Below, in pieces: positions 26,091-35,148 of a stretch of 64,000 nt of DNA (positions within the stretch are counted from its first letter, which is position 1; the number at the start of each line of letters is the position of its first letter). The stretch covers positions 124,001-188,000 of the forward strand of contig JADJFE010000002.1 of the NCBI GenBank assembly GCA_016708725.1, written 5' to 3'. Both the position numbers and the translations under genes were made by a program. Source of the DNA: Candidatus Aalborgicola bjergmarkensis (lineage in GTDB: Bacteria > Pseudomonadota > Gammaproteobacteria > Burkholderiales > Burkholderiaceae_C). The notes under the pieces were generated by a model. The model was not told where the DNA came from and ran no database searches. It was given only the letters and a program-made list of their open reading frames with translations.

Positions 26091-26584
26091 AAACGCGCCA
26101 TGCGAAAGAACTTCAGATTAAACGTCTGTGGGATAACTGTGATGCGCCGGTTTACGAGGTGCTGGAAGCGCTGCCGGATTGGGATCAAGCAGCGCAGCCA
26201 GAACCGGACGATTGTGCCGATCAGCGCATCCATTGGTGAGAACAAAACCAGCGATTCAGACCCGCTGTCGGTAGGGCCGTGCCGGCGATACGCCAAGAAA
26301 ATCAAAAATGGCACACGAGCGGTGAAACAGACCGTTTCGATTGCCAGACCGAGGATCGCAATGTGCCAGAATGGGGATTTTGAGGACGGGTCAGGATGCG
26401 ATATTTGGCGTCGTGTGGTTGGATTTCCTATCCGCATGCAGCTTCGCTTTTACGACGGTCGGATCATTCTTGCCATGGACTAGCTCAAAGACTTTGTTGC
26501 AGTAACATACTTGCGAGAACAAATTACAAGCCAAATGCCAATGCGCCGCCGCGACATATATAGCGATTTTGTTAACGAGGTTTT
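26091..26584. other. Gene-free stretch upstream of DUF262 gene
   Basis: Short open frames exist on both strands but none has a recognisable domain. The 40-bp right arm of an inverted repeat is at 26308-26347. The last 60 bp are AT-rich with a GAGG ribosome site before 26585, the likely promoter region of the DUF262 gene. Confidence 0.4.
26308..26347 (-). repeat. 40-bp inverted repeat, right arm
   Basis: Reverse complement matches 24147-24186 at 36 of 40 positions. Confidence 0.6.
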
Positions 26585-27721
26585 ATGAGGAAGAACTTTT
26601 CAAACGCGGAAGCGCCGCCATCAAATCAGGAAGAGGTGGAAGGCCTAGATAATTCGCAATCCGAAGGATGGGGCGGGGATTACCCGCTAGATGCTGTTTT
26701 CGTTCGCACCGAAACTCGCACCGTTCAAGAGGTTGTTAAACGCATAAAAGCAGGCCGTTATCAACTCGATCCAGATTTTCAGCGTGATTTTGTTTGGCCT
26801 GTGGATAAACAATCCCGCCTAATCGAATCCTGCGTTATGCGGGTCCCACTGCCGGTATTTTATGTTGCTGAAGCCAAGGATGGCCGCATTGCTGTAGTTG
26901 ATGGCTTGCAGCGCTTAACGACATTTAATCGCTTTCTTGCCGATGAATTCAGCTTGATTCTTAGAGCCGACGAAGATCAACCCGCCCACCCGCTCGACGG
27001 CAAAAAATACGGCGAACTTCCACTGCTTTTGCAAGAGCGGATCGAAGATACGCAACTGACACTCTATATTCTCGATGCAAAAGCTCCAGAGAGAGCAAAA
27101 CTCGACATCTTCGAGCGAGTAAACAGCGGAGTGTCCTTAACCCGACAACAGATGCGTAACTGCCTATTCAACGGACCAGCAACGCAGTGGCTTAAGAAAG
27201 CCAGCAAGAATCCTGAATTCCTCTCGGCAAGCGGGAGATCCCTTGACAGTAAATCGATGCGTGATCGCGAAGCCATCAATCGGTTTTGTGCCTTTTATTT
27301 GATTGGTGAAGAAAAATACTCTGGAGGCGATATGGACGCCTTCCTTGCTCGGGCATTGGAGAAGATGCAGAAAGAAAGCACCGACCTGGATCAGCTTTAT
27401 TCCACCTTTACATATTCAATGAAGGTGAACCGGTATCTATTTGGTAATCATGCATTTCGTAAATCATTAGAACATTGTGAAGCGCTCGCCTCACGAACTG
27501 TACTCAACATTGCCCTATTCGACGTTTGCTCGGTACTGCTTGCCGATATCGATAAGGATATCATAAATAACAATACGCAAGCATTGCGCGAAATGTTTTC
27601 ATCTTTAATTAAAGATGCGGTTTTCAATCATGCCATTACCTACTCAACCAATAGTACGCGCCAAGTAAAAAAACGTTTTGAAATGGCTCGGGTAGCGATC
27701 TCGAAGGCTCTATATGTTTAA
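26585..27721 (+). CDS. DUF262 (ParB-like nuclease-fold) protein
   Basis: A 378-aa protein. The N-terminal domain (about 45-200) has the DUF262 hallmarks: TVQEVVKRIKAGRYQLDPDF with QRDFVW, RLIESCVMRVPLPVFY, VVDGLQRLTTFNRFLADEF and DIFERVNSGVSLT. In GmrSD-type restriction systems this domain binds NTP and drives cleavage of modified DNA by a partner DUF1524 domain. No DUF1524 HNH motif is seen in the C-terminal half. It overlaps the following AAA ATPase by 8 bp, so the two form an operon. The base composition is more AT-rich than its neighbours, in keeping with acquisition. A defence role is inferred. Confidence 0.8.
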   Translation: MRKNFSNAEAPPSNQEEVEGLDNSQSEGWGGDYPLDAVFVRTETRTVQEVVKRIKAGRYQLDPDFQRDFVWPVDKQSRLIESCVMRVPLPVFYVAEAKDGRIAVVDGLQRLTTFNRFLADEFSLILRADEDQPAHPLDGKKYGELPLLLQERIEDTQLTLYILDAKAPERAKLDIFERVNSGVSLTRQQMRNCLFNGPATQWLKKASKNPEFLSASGRSLDSKSMRDREAINRFCAFYLIGEEKYSGGDMDAFLARALEKMQKESTDLDQLYSTFTYSMKVNRYLFGNHAFRKSLEHCEALASRTVLNIALFDVCSVLLADIDKDIINNNTQALREMFSSLIKDAVFNHAITYSTNSTRQVKKRFEMARVAISKALYV

Positions 27722-28699
27722 TTGTCTTCATATCCAGGACTTCAAATGTTTCGAAACCCTATCGCTGCCGCTGGCGCCCATGACATTGTTGACCGGCTTC
27801 AATGCCGCAGGGAAATCTACGACTCTACAGGCCATGCTGCTTCTGGCGCAAGCTCAGCGCCAAGGAGGGCACTTGCCGCTCCTTCCACTGAATGGATCAT
27901 TGATACGTCTTGGATCACCCGGTGATGTTTTGCGCAAAGGTGGCGGACCTACATTGGTCCTGGGGATTGAAACTGCCGAGGTCCGAGTCGACTGGTCTGG
28001 GAGGATGCTCGTGAATCCAATGAGGAAGACTATTTTGAGCAAGATGGGCAGGACGTAACCGATCTCGGACTTGGTGAAGCGGCGCGGCGCTGGCTTGCCG
28101 GTCAATATGCATCTAGCTTCAGTTTTATCCGGGGTGGATTCGATTACACACCGATTGAGATTTTGCAAGGCTTGCCTGAAGCTCCTATCAATACAGTATC
28201 GGTGTGCAACCTCTGGACTACGGATGCTTTGCGCCAAAGTGCCCAAAGTGCTGTTCCGGCACCTGTGAACTGGTTGCAGATGCTAAAACACGCTAAAAAC
28301 CGCTTTGATAAGTTGACTATATATTCCAGTTCAATAATCTCCCTTCGCAGCGAACCATTTGGTCAGTACGTTGTAGAGCGGATATTCGTTCTACTAGGCG
28401 TGCTTCAAGAATTCATGGAATGCCTTCATACGGATGGAAGCTATTCAGGCAGAAATAATGAATTGATAGCAACACACTTTTCGGGCGCAAAGGCGTGGTT
28501 CACCGATGAATCGGATACAAACAAAAGAGATTATTTCGAAAAATTGAGTTTCCCCGACCCGGAACATGACGGAAATATTTTCTGTCCGTGGCATGGGAAA
28601 ATAAAGACCCCCCAATACAGAATTCATTTTGAATGGCCAATAGAAAGCAGAAAGTCGTTACGAGTATTTTACATTGGCCCCAAGATAACGAAAAATTGA
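27714..28699 (+). pseudogene. AAA/RecF-like ATPase, frameshifted and truncated
   Basis: Begins MFNCLHIQDFKCFETLSLPL with Walker A GFNAAGKSTT, the N-terminus of SMC/RecF-type ATPases linked to DUF262 genes. Near 27992-28001 the frame shifts by one base; WEDARESNEEDYFEQDG and onward continue in another frame to SFSFIRGGFDYTPIE and the stop at 28699. No signature, Walker B or switch His appears before the frame ends next to an IS-type hairpin at 28725, so the catalytic C-terminal half is missing. The operon with DUF262 is therefore probably inactive. Confidence 0.7.
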
Positions 28700-28705
28700 G
28701 CGGTC

Positions 28706-29044
28706 TTGATCCATGCGCGGCAAACCTCGCCCTTCAGGGCGGGGTCAAGAGCGCGGACAGCGAAGCTGGCCTTGTTTTCTGGTTGTGTCATAATTTCCCT
28801 GTCGCAAGACCTATGGCGGGATACGCCAAAAGTAATGCTTGTGGAGCGAATGTGAGACCTGGGGGAGCATGGCGTCGGCTCATAGCCGTAAAGCTCCCCA
28901 CTGTGGGAGCTAACGGCGAAAACCAAGCCATGCACCCCTGGGCAGTCGTGGTGAAGCAAGAACCCACCGAAGTGACTAAATGTGAGGTAACTCATGTTTT
29001 GCACCGTAGGAATCCCCTTCCTTTAGGGAGGGGAGGATGTCAAG
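28706..29044 (+). mobile_element. tnpB relic with both hairpin ends (IS200/IS605 group)
   Basis: A hairpin at 28725-28744 (CCTCGCCC-TTCA-GGGCGGGG) and one at 29014-29033 (CCCCTTCC-TTTA-GGGAGGGG) bound about 340 bp. The frame before the right hairpin reads NACGANVRPGG, AVVVKQEPTE and RRNPLPLGRGG, the usual C-terminal tail of TnpB running into the right end. The catalytic TnpB domains are gone. In intact elements the guide-RNA scaffold overlaps this same 3' end, so an RNA could still be made. It abuts the truncated AAA ATPase. Confidence 0.55.
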
Positions 29045-29139
29045 AACTAATAAACGCCGAAATCATGAATTGGACTGGGGTTTTCTCAATTTAAGCTACC
29101 AATTGAAATTTGAACCTGGTTCATTTTCGTGCCTTTCTC

Positions 29140-29546
29140 CGCACTTTTTTCCTGAGATATGATCAGGGTTTCGGTGAGCCGTTTGAAATTGAGATAAGGC
29201 AGCAGGAAGATGGACAGCAGTGTGACCGGGATCACAATCTTCATCGTTTCAATCGCCCGCTCCATGTATTCGAACTGGCCACTCCAGGTGACGTAGTAGC
29301 CGGGCGGGAATTTGACTTGCGCGGCGACGGCCTTTTTGGCATCGGCGACATAGCCGCCGATGTCGCGGTCGCGGATATCGACGTAGATATAGGCGAAGAG
29401 CAGCGCGTTTTCGGTACGGATGCCTGGGGCGCCCTGGGCGATCACCACTTTGGCCACCTATCCCAACGGAATCATCGCGCCGCCCATGGTAGGGGCCAGA
29501 ACTTCGCGGGCGATCAGTTGCGGGTCGGAGCACAACTCGCGGGGGT
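29140..29546 (-). pseudogene. CusA/CzcA heavy-metal RND pump, internal fragment
   Basis: The minus strand reads DPQLIAREVLAPTMGGAMIP, an in-frame TAG (29458-29460, where the family has Gln), then GAPGIRTENALLFAYIYVDI, YYVTWSGQFEYMERAIETMK and FLLPYLNFKRLTETLI. This is about 135 residues of a roughly 1050-residue copper/silver exporter, spanning part of the periplasmic domain and one membrane helix. It is cut at both ends, by repeat D and by unrelated DNA. It can have no pump function. A copper chaperone gene lies nearby. Confidence 0.8.
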
Positions 29547-29766
29547 ATACACCAGCCCAAAGCCAAATCGCTCCTGATACAAGAGCTGCCCTCGCTTATC
29601 CCATGGGGCTTACAGCCCGATTTGCCATGTAAAAACACCCGATAACGGCCCGTTTTACCCCTCATGGCGGTTGCTGGCATCGCTGTGACCCGTTTTGAAA
29701 GGAAAAATTCAAGGCAAATCTGGCTGTACGCCTTATGTACCAAGCGGGAGTAGCTATGTTTTTTGC
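29547..29766. repeat. Composite dispersed repeat, copy D
   Basis: Core only, with inverted half-motifs at about 29582-29617 and 29722-29757. Begins inside the cusA fragment boundary and ends just before the PCu(A)C gene terminus; no outer terminal repeats. Confidence 0.65.
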
Positions 29767-29819
29767 CAGTGGAATCGGGTCGACTGCCGTGGCTCAACCG
29801 CAGCAGTTCAGCGGATCAG

Positions 29820-30338
29820 TCAATGCTTGTGCCCCATATCCGTCAACCCCATCCTGGGCGCAGCCGGTGCGCTACCGGGGGCGGTGGTGGCAACGGGCAG
29901 GGTGATTTCGGTCTTGCTCTCCACACCTTTGGTATCCTTGAAAATCAGCGTCAGCCTGATGGTTCGGTCCTTGGTCAGAGTTTCCTTCAAGTCCATCAGC
30001 ATGACGTGGTAGGCTCCTGGTTTGAGTTCTACGGCCTTTCCGGCAGGCAAATCCAATCCGTCCTGCATGGCGCGCATCTGCATGATGTCGTTGTCCACCT
30101 TCATTTCATGAATTTCCACGACGGCAGCTACCGGGCTGGAAACGGCCACCAGCTTGGTTGACTCCTTGGCGGTGAGTTTCATAAAAGCGCCGGTTGCTTT
30201 CTGACCAGGGACCGTTGCGCGCACCCAGGCATCGGTAATGACCACGGATTGGGTGGATTGTGCGGATTGCGCGTACAGGCCGGTGCATGCCAAGCCAAGG
30301 GTAAAGGTAAGCGTGGCGCAAAGAAGTTTGAGTTTCAT
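29820..30338 (-). CDS. Periplasmic copper chaperone PCu(A)C
   Basis: A 172-aa secreted protein. Signal peptide at 1-25 (MKLKLLCATLTFTLGLACTG). The mature domain has the copper site pattern: H and M in EIHEMKV, M in MQMRAMQDG, then YHVMLMDL, i.e. the H(M)x10Mx21HxM signature. It delivers Cu(I) to cytochrome oxidase or buffers periplasmic copper. The His/Met-poor tail is Ala/Pro-rich and ends GHKH. Start at 30338; codons further upstream do not look like signal sequence. hemB is divergent, 60 bp away. Confidence 0.88.
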   Translation of the reverse strand: MKLKLLCATLTFTLGLACTGLYAQSAQSTQSVVITDAWVRATVPGQKATGAFMKLTAKESTKLVAVSSPVAAVVEIHEMKVDNDIMQMRAMQDGLDLPAGKAVELKPGAYHVMLMDLKETLTKDRTIRLTLIFKDTKGVESKTEITLPVATTAPGSAPAAPRMGLTDMGHKH

Positions 30339-30397
30339 GGGGTTTGATTTCTCGTATGGTATGGAATGGCTGGTATTTTGAGGCACAATTTTCTCCC

Positions 30398-31423
30398 ATG
30401 ACACATTCCACACACTACGCACATTATCCCCTTGGCCGCCCGCGCCGCCTGCGCCGCGATGCCTTTACCCGCAACCTGGTACGCGAGCACCGTCTTACGG
30501 CCCATGACCTGATTTACCCGGTTTTCGTGGTGGACGGCAAGGGGCAGCGCATACCCATTGCCTCCATGCCGGGTGTCGAGCGCCTGAGCCTGGATCTGCT
30601 ACTGCCTGTGGCGCAGGAATGCGTGGAGTTGCAGATTCCGGTCATGGCGCTGTTTCCGGTCATTGACCAGTCGCTTAAAACCTACGACGGTAAAGAGGCG
30701 CTGAATCCCGATGGTCTGGTGCCGCGCGTGGTACGGGCGTTGAAAAAAGAGTTTCCCGATCTGGGGGTGATGACCGATGTGGCGCTGGACCCCTTCACTA
30801 ACCACGGCCAGGACGGATTACCCGATGTGCGTCCCGAAGAAAACGGCTACATCCTCAACGACGAAACGGTGGCGATTCTGGTGCAACAAGCGCTGACCCA
30901 GGCGGACGCGGGCGTGGATATCGTGGCCCCCAGCGACATGATGGATGGGCGCATTGGCGCGATTCGCGCCGCGCTGGAAGCCAAGGGCCATATCCACACG
31001 CGCATCATGGCCTACAGCGCCAAGTATGCCAGTGCGTTTTACGGGCCATTCCGGGATGCTGTGGGGTCGGCCAGCAATCTGGGCAAGAGTAACAAAAAGG
31101 TCTACCAGATGGACCCGGCCAACAGCGACGAGGCTTTGCGCGAAGTGGCGCTCGATATTGCCGAGGGTGCCGACATGGTGATGGTCAAGCCCGGCATGCC
31201 GTATCTGGATGTGGTACGCCGCGTCAAGCAGGAATTTCACGTGCCAACCTTTGCCTACCAAGTCTCGGGTGAATACGCCATGCTCAAGGCCGCTGCCGCC
31301 AATGGCTGGCTTGACCATGATGCCGTCATGCTGGAGAGTCTCTTGGCATTCAAGCGCGCCGGGGCCGATGGCGTGCTGACCTATTTTGCCCGTGATGCTG
31401 CCCGCTTGCTAGCAAATAAATAG
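30398..31423 (+). CDS. hemB: Delta-aminolevulinic acid dehydratase
   Basis: A 341-aa enzyme that condenses two 5-aminolevulinate molecules to porphobilinogen in haem synthesis. Visible are the substrate-site lysines in IMAYSAKYASAFYGPF and MVMVKPGMPYLD. The metal loop MTDVALDPFTNHGQDG lacks the Cys triad of zinc enzymes, indicating a Mg-dependent type. The C-terminal YQVSGEYAM is typical. Start at 30398 follows family length. The TAG stop (31421-31423) falls at the first bases of a dispersed motif (ATAGCTACTCCCGC). Confidence 0.95.
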   Translation: MTHSTHYAHYPLGRPRRLRRDAFTRNLVREHRLTAHDLIYPVFVVDGKGQRIPIASMPGVERLSLDLLLPVAQECVELQIPVMALFPVIDQSLKTYDGKEALNPDGLVPRVVRALKKEFPDLGVMTDVALDPFTNHGQDGLPDVRPEENGYILNDETVAILVQQALTQADAGVDIVAPSDMMDGRIGAIRAALEAKGHIHTRIMAYSAKYASAFYGPFRDAVGSASNLGKSNKKVYQMDPANSDEALREVALDIAEGADMVMVKPGMPYLDVVRRVKQEFHVPTFAYQVSGEYAMLKAAAANGWLDHDAVMLESLLAFKRAGADGVLTYFARDAARLLANK

Positions 31424-31452
31424 CTACTCCCGCACGATCCATGTGCTTTATC
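31419..31452 (-). repeat. Short dispersed motif at hemB stop
   Basis: AATAGCTACTCCCGCACGAT then CCATGTGCTTTAT matches one half of the inverted motif of the composite repeats and supplies the hemB stop codon. Confidence 0.5.
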
Positions 31453-31469
31453 CGAGGTTAGAGGTCTTG

Positions 31470-32585
31470 ATGCGAATTTTCCACATCCAAAACAGCAGCA
31501 ACGTGGCCGAAATCGCCGAGCTGGAAGATCTGAGCGCTTCTACGCTTGGTCGGCAGTCGTACGTATGGATTGCCTGTGCGCGTGACGAATTCGAAGGAAA
31601 AATCAGCCAGATCCAGTCTACATTGAATGCCCTGACAGGCTTGCAATTGGTGGATTTGCACGTTTCCGATTTACGCAACAACCACTTACCCTCGCATTAC
31701 GATTACACCTCGGAATACGACGTTCTGGTCTTTCGGCGCCTGGCAACCGGCGCTGAATCGGGTAACGAGATAGCACCTCCCGATGTGGACCGCCGCCGTA
31801 ACAGTCTGCCCATCCTGCGCCGTATCGACACCAGTCCGGTCGGTTTTGCCATGTTTGACCGGGTTGTGCTGACCGTACACCCAGCCGGTTGTCCGGTGCG
31901 CACGGCCTACGCGAGTCGCTTATTGCAAGCAACCAGCGCCGAGTCGCGCGCAGCCGGTGTACGCTTGCCTACCAGCCCGGCTGATTTGATGCTGCGTATT
32001 GTCAATCTGATGGTCGATGGTTATCTGGAGCTGCGCCGCGAACTGACCCGTCAATTGGACCACTGGCAGGCGGCATTGATCGAGCCAAAAAACAAGTTCA
32101 ATGATTGGGGCGCGTTGCTCGATGCCCGGCTTTCGCTGCACCAGCTCGATGAAATTTGCGAAGACCAGCGTTCTGCCATACAGGACTGGATCGAGGCGCT
32201 GAAAACCTGGCCCCAAGCCGCCAGCCCGGCAGAACAGCGCGAACAGGATTTGTTGCATGTACGCAGCCGCGATGTGCTGGAACACATCGAGCGCGTGGTA
32301 CACCATGTCCAGCGCATGGAACAAAGCACCGAGACGGCCGTGCAGATGCATTTCAGCGTGCAAGGGAGCCGCACCAACGAGATCATGCGCACGCTGACCG
32401 TATTGACCTCGATTTTTTTACCACTGAATTTCATGACCGGGTTTTTTGGCATGAATTTTGAATTTTTGCCCTTGATTCACCACCAAACCGGATTCTGGTG
32501 GGCCATAAGCGGCATGGTGCTCACCGGCATTAGCTTGCTGGTGCTGTTCTGGCGCAAGCACTACCTGGGGCGTAGCACGCGGTAG
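31470..32585 (+). CDS. CorA-family magnesium/divalent cation transporter
   Basis: A 371-aa inner-membrane channel protein. The long cytoplasmic domain (about 1-310) is alpha/beta then helical. Two C-terminal helices flank the diagnostic GMN loop (NFMTGFFGMNFEFLP), followed by GFWWAISGMVLTGISLLVLF and a basic tail (WRKHYLGRSTR). The GMN motif forms the pentamer's outer selectivity site. Start at 31470 (MRIFHIQNSS); the nine upstream codons are less likely. Mg2+ is the usual substrate; Ni2+, Co2+ or Zn2+ cannot be excluded. Confidence 0.9.
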   Translation: MRIFHIQNSSNVAEIAELEDLSASTLGRQSYVWIACARDEFEGKISQIQSTLNALTGLQLVDLHVSDLRNNHLPSHYDYTSEYDVLVFRRLATGAESGNEIAPPDVDRRRNSLPILRRIDTSPVGFAMFDRVVLTVHPAGCPVRTAYASRLLQATSAESRAAGVRLPTSPADLMLRIVNLMVDGYLELRRELTRQLDHWQAALIEPKNKFNDWGALLDARLSLHQLDEICEDQRSAIQDWIEALKTWPQAASPAEQREQDLLHVRSRDVLEHIERVVHHVQRMEQSTETAVQMHFSVQGSRTNEIMRTLTVLTSIFLPLNFMTGFFGMNFEFLPLIHHQTGFWWAISGMVLTGISLLVLFWRKHYLGRSTR

Positions 32586-32596
32586 GATGAAGGTTT

Positions 32597-33445
32597 CTAC
32601 TTGAAAATCACAGTCTTGTGGCCGTTTTGCAGCACGCGATGCTCGCTGTGCCATGCAACGGCCCGTGCCAGCACCTGGCTTTCGGTGTCACGGCCAATGG
32701 CGCTGAGGTTCTCGACGGTTTTGCTGTGGTCCACCCGGGCCACGTCCTGCTCGATGATCGGACCTTCGTCCAGATTTGCGGTCACGTAGTGGGCGGTGGC
32801 ACCGATCAGCTTCACGCCCCGGTCATGCGCCTGGTAATACGGTTTGGCGCCCTTGAAACTCGGCAGGAATGAGTGGTGGATATTGATCGCCCGGCCTTCG
32901 AGCTTGCGGCACATGGTCTCACTCAGAATCTGCATATAGCGTGCCAGAACCACCAGTTCGGCACCTTCGGATTCGATGATTTCCAGCTGACGTTCTTCCA
33001 CTCGGGCTTTGGTGTCGGCGCTTACCGGGATGTGGTGAAAAGGGACGTTATAACCAGCCGCCAACTGGTAGAAGTCGCGGTGGTTGGAGATGATGGCGCG
33101 GATGTCAATGGCCAGCAGGCCGCTTTTCCAGCGAAACAACAAGTCGTTGAGGCAGTGCCCTTCCTTGCTGACCATCAGAACGGTACGCATGGGTTGCGCT
33201 GTAGCGTGCAAGCCCCAGCGCATGGAATAGGGGGTGGCGAAAAAACCCAATTGGGTACGTAAGTCATCGTGTGTCAGTTGCACGCAACTGAATTGCACCC
33301 GCATGAAAAAGAGTCCGGTAGCGGGGTCGTTGTACTGCGCGGCTTCTTCAATGTTGCCACCACGTTCCAGCAAAAAACCGGAGACAGCATGCACAAGCCC
33401 CAGACGATCCGGGCACGAGAGGGTAAGGATATAGGTTCTGCTCAT
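32597..33445 (-). CDS. purU: Formyltetrahydrofolate deformylase
   Basis: A 282-aa enzyme hydrolysing 10-formyl-THF to THF and formate, feeding formate to PurT and balancing one-carbon pools. An N-terminal ACT domain (1-80, SCPDRLGLVHAVSGFLLERG) is followed by the formyltransferase-fold domain with catalytic residues in INIHHSFLPSFKGA (Asn-His) and LDEGPIIEQD (Asp). The C-terminal HSEHRVLQNGHKTVIFK is typical. Converges with corA. Confidence 0.94.
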   Translation of the reverse strand: MSRTYILTLSCPDRLGLVHAVSGFLLERGGNIEEAAQYNDPATGLFFMRVQFSCVQLTHDDLRTQLGFFATPYSMRWGLHATAQPMRTVLMVSKEGHCLNDLLFRWKSGLLAIDIRAIISNHRDFYQLAAGYNVPFHHIPVSADTKARVEERQLEIIESEGAELVVLARYMQILSETMCRKLEGRAINIHHSFLPSFKGAKPYYQAHDRGVKLIGATAHYVTANLDEGPIIEQDVARVDHSKTVENLSAIGRDTESQVLARAVAWHSEHRVLQNGHKTVIFK

Positions 33446-33462
33446 GGCACCTTAGTGGTCAG

Positions 33463-33774
33463 TCAGTGAATTCGTACCGGATTTTGCGCCAGTTCCGCAT
33501 ATTGTTCGAGTGTGTGCTCAACTTCTTCCTGGCTGGGGGTTTTGAGCTGCCAGGCCATGATGTGCTGCTGAAACAGCTCGGCCCAGGAGCCATCCAGATA
33601 CACCTCCTTGCCCGAGCGCTTGTCAACAATCTCAAAACCGTGGCGTGGCAGCATCGGCACGCCGCCAGGATACTGGGCCGTTTTGATGCTTCCCACCTCC
33701 GGTTTGCCATCGGCTTGCGCGTTGGCCAGCATGTGGGTCACCGAATATGTTTCCGAATCATAGAGTGTTTGCAT
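33463..33774 (-). CDS. DUF3567-like protein
   Basis: A 103-aa acidic soluble protein (MQTLYDSETYSVTHMLANAQ) with the central patch RHGFEIVDKRSGKEVYLDG and a C-terminal helix (SQEEVEHTLEQYAELAQNPV). This fits the DUF3567 family seen in Burkholderiales, function unknown. It lies 17 bp upstream of purU on the same strand and may be cotranscribed with it. Confidence 0.7.
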   Translation of the reverse strand: MQTLYDSETYSVTHMLANAQADGKPEVGSIKTAQYPGGVPMLPRHGFEIVDKRSGKEVYLDGSWAELFQQHIMAWQLKTPSQEEVEHTLEQYAELAQNPVRIH

Positions 33775-33870
33775 AGGGGGTATATGGTAAGGGTTCTTGT
33801 TGAATATATCGGTACCAGGCGCTTCTATTCAAGAGACAAGCAAGGGCGATTCTGACAGAATTTTTCCCCT

Positions 33871-35013
33871 CTACGGCGCTTGTGTCGAACGCCACTGCTG
33901 CTCCACAAAGTCTCCATTGGCCTGGCTCAGGCGAATACGCACGGGTAGATAGGCCATTTCGGGCGCCAGCCACAGTTCGACCTTGGGGTCGTATTCGCCC
34001 GTAGGGTCGCGCCAAAGCCGCACGGCGTGCACATCACCACCGGGCAGGCTGAGGTTTTCCGTGCCACCTACCGCGAACGTCCACGTATCCGACGAGCGCG
34101 GGCCCACGGCCTGAAACGACACGCTGCGTCCTGGCGTCCATGCCTGGGGTTGCGCGCCCAGCATGACGCCTAACTGGATGATGATGCTGAGCTGATCCTG
34201 TGCTCCAGGCTGCAAGGGGGCATCGGGCGTGTTGGCGCTGAAGATGACTTTGCCCTTGTCGTAAACAAAATGCGCGGCAACTTCACTACGCACCTTGTCG
34301 CCAAAGCGACTCGGCATCAATCCCTGTTCCGTGAGCTGTCCGGTGCTCGTCTGTACCCGTGATCCTAGCAAAAAATGGCTCACTTCCATGCGTGCCGAGT
34401 AGGCCTTGCCATCTTGCAACCAGAGCAATTCACCGTTGACAAAGTAGGGAATTCCCTTGATCTCACCCTTGATGGCGTATTTCAGGCGTGTGGATGGCGG
34501 AAACACATGGATGGGGATCGGCTTGGTCGCAGTGGCTTCCGTGGGTTTTTCTGGTGCCGGATGGTGGGTCATGGTGGCCACATTGACAGGCTCCTGCGTT
34601 GTTGCGGGAGGCGTGTTGTCTTTGGTGTCCGAGTTTGCTACTGATTCAGTAGCTTCTTGCGCTTGTCCCACGGGCGATAGATGGATATCCGATCCGGAAT
34701 TTGATTCAGGATGCGAAGCTGGAGATGGTGCTGCGGTGTGCGTTGCTTTCGGGGTATGTCTGGCAGCAGGGTTGCGCGCTGCAGGCAGTGGCGGGCGCTG
34801 TGGCGGTAGTGTTTGCTGTGGTGTTGGTGTTGGTGTTGGTATCGGCAAGCTGCGGGTGTTGAACGCCCAGTTGCCCACTGGCTCTAAAGTCTGCGCCGCT
34901 GGCAGGGGCAATGACACAGCACCTAACAACATCCAGTGCGCCAGTAACACGCCCAAAGTCAGCAAGGCAGGTCGCCAGGGGATGTTGTGATATATATTAG
35001 TACAGGTGTACAC
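33871..35013 (-). CDS. DUF3108 domain protein with Pro-rich linker
   Basis: A 380-aa envelope protein. One N-terminal hydrophobic helix (about 15-36) acts as anchor or signal, followed by a low-complexity periplasmic linker with PTPTPTPQQT (a GT-rich repeat in DNA at 34815-34845) and Ala/Pro/His-rich stretches to about residue 160. The C-terminal DUF3108 beta domain starts at LKYAIKGEIKG. A TAGCTTCTTGCGC block at about 34650-34664 lies inside the linker and resembles the dispersed motif. Function unknown; such proteins are often found near purM/purN in this order. Confidence 0.75.
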   Translation of the reverse strand: MYTCTNIYHNIPWRPALLTLGVLLAHWMLLGAVSLPLPAAQTLEPVGNWAFNTRSLPIPTPTPTPQQTLPPQRPPLPAARNPAARHTPKATHTAAPSPASHPESNSGSDIHLSPVGQAQEATESVANSDTKDNTPPATTQEPVNVATMTHHPAPEKPTEATATKPIPIHVFPPSTRLKYAIKGEIKGIPYFVNGELLWLQDGKAYSARMEVSHFLLGSRVQTSTGQLTEQGLMPSRFGDKVRSEVAAHFVYDKGKVIFSANTPDAPLQPGAQDQLSIIIQLGVMLGAQPQAWTPGRSVSFQAVGPRSSDTWTFAVGGTENLSLPGGDVHAVRLWRDPTGEYDPKVELWLAPEMAYLPVRIRLSQANGDFVEQQWRSTQAP

Positions 35014-35148
35014 TGATTTTTTTACTCGCTACAGGGATGCGCTAGGGTAGGATGGCCACTCCCATTCTAATAACGAGGGGATTGGTCTGGTGTGCAAGAA
35101 GCCGAATACACCGACTAAGTTTTTTACTAGCAACATGGAGAACCCTGG

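Noticed and set aside
26048..26239. 63-codon frame starting inside repeat C (MFFAKTAPQTNALVQTRHAK)
   Set aside because: Its start is repeat-derived and the rest matches no family; coding evidence is insufficient.
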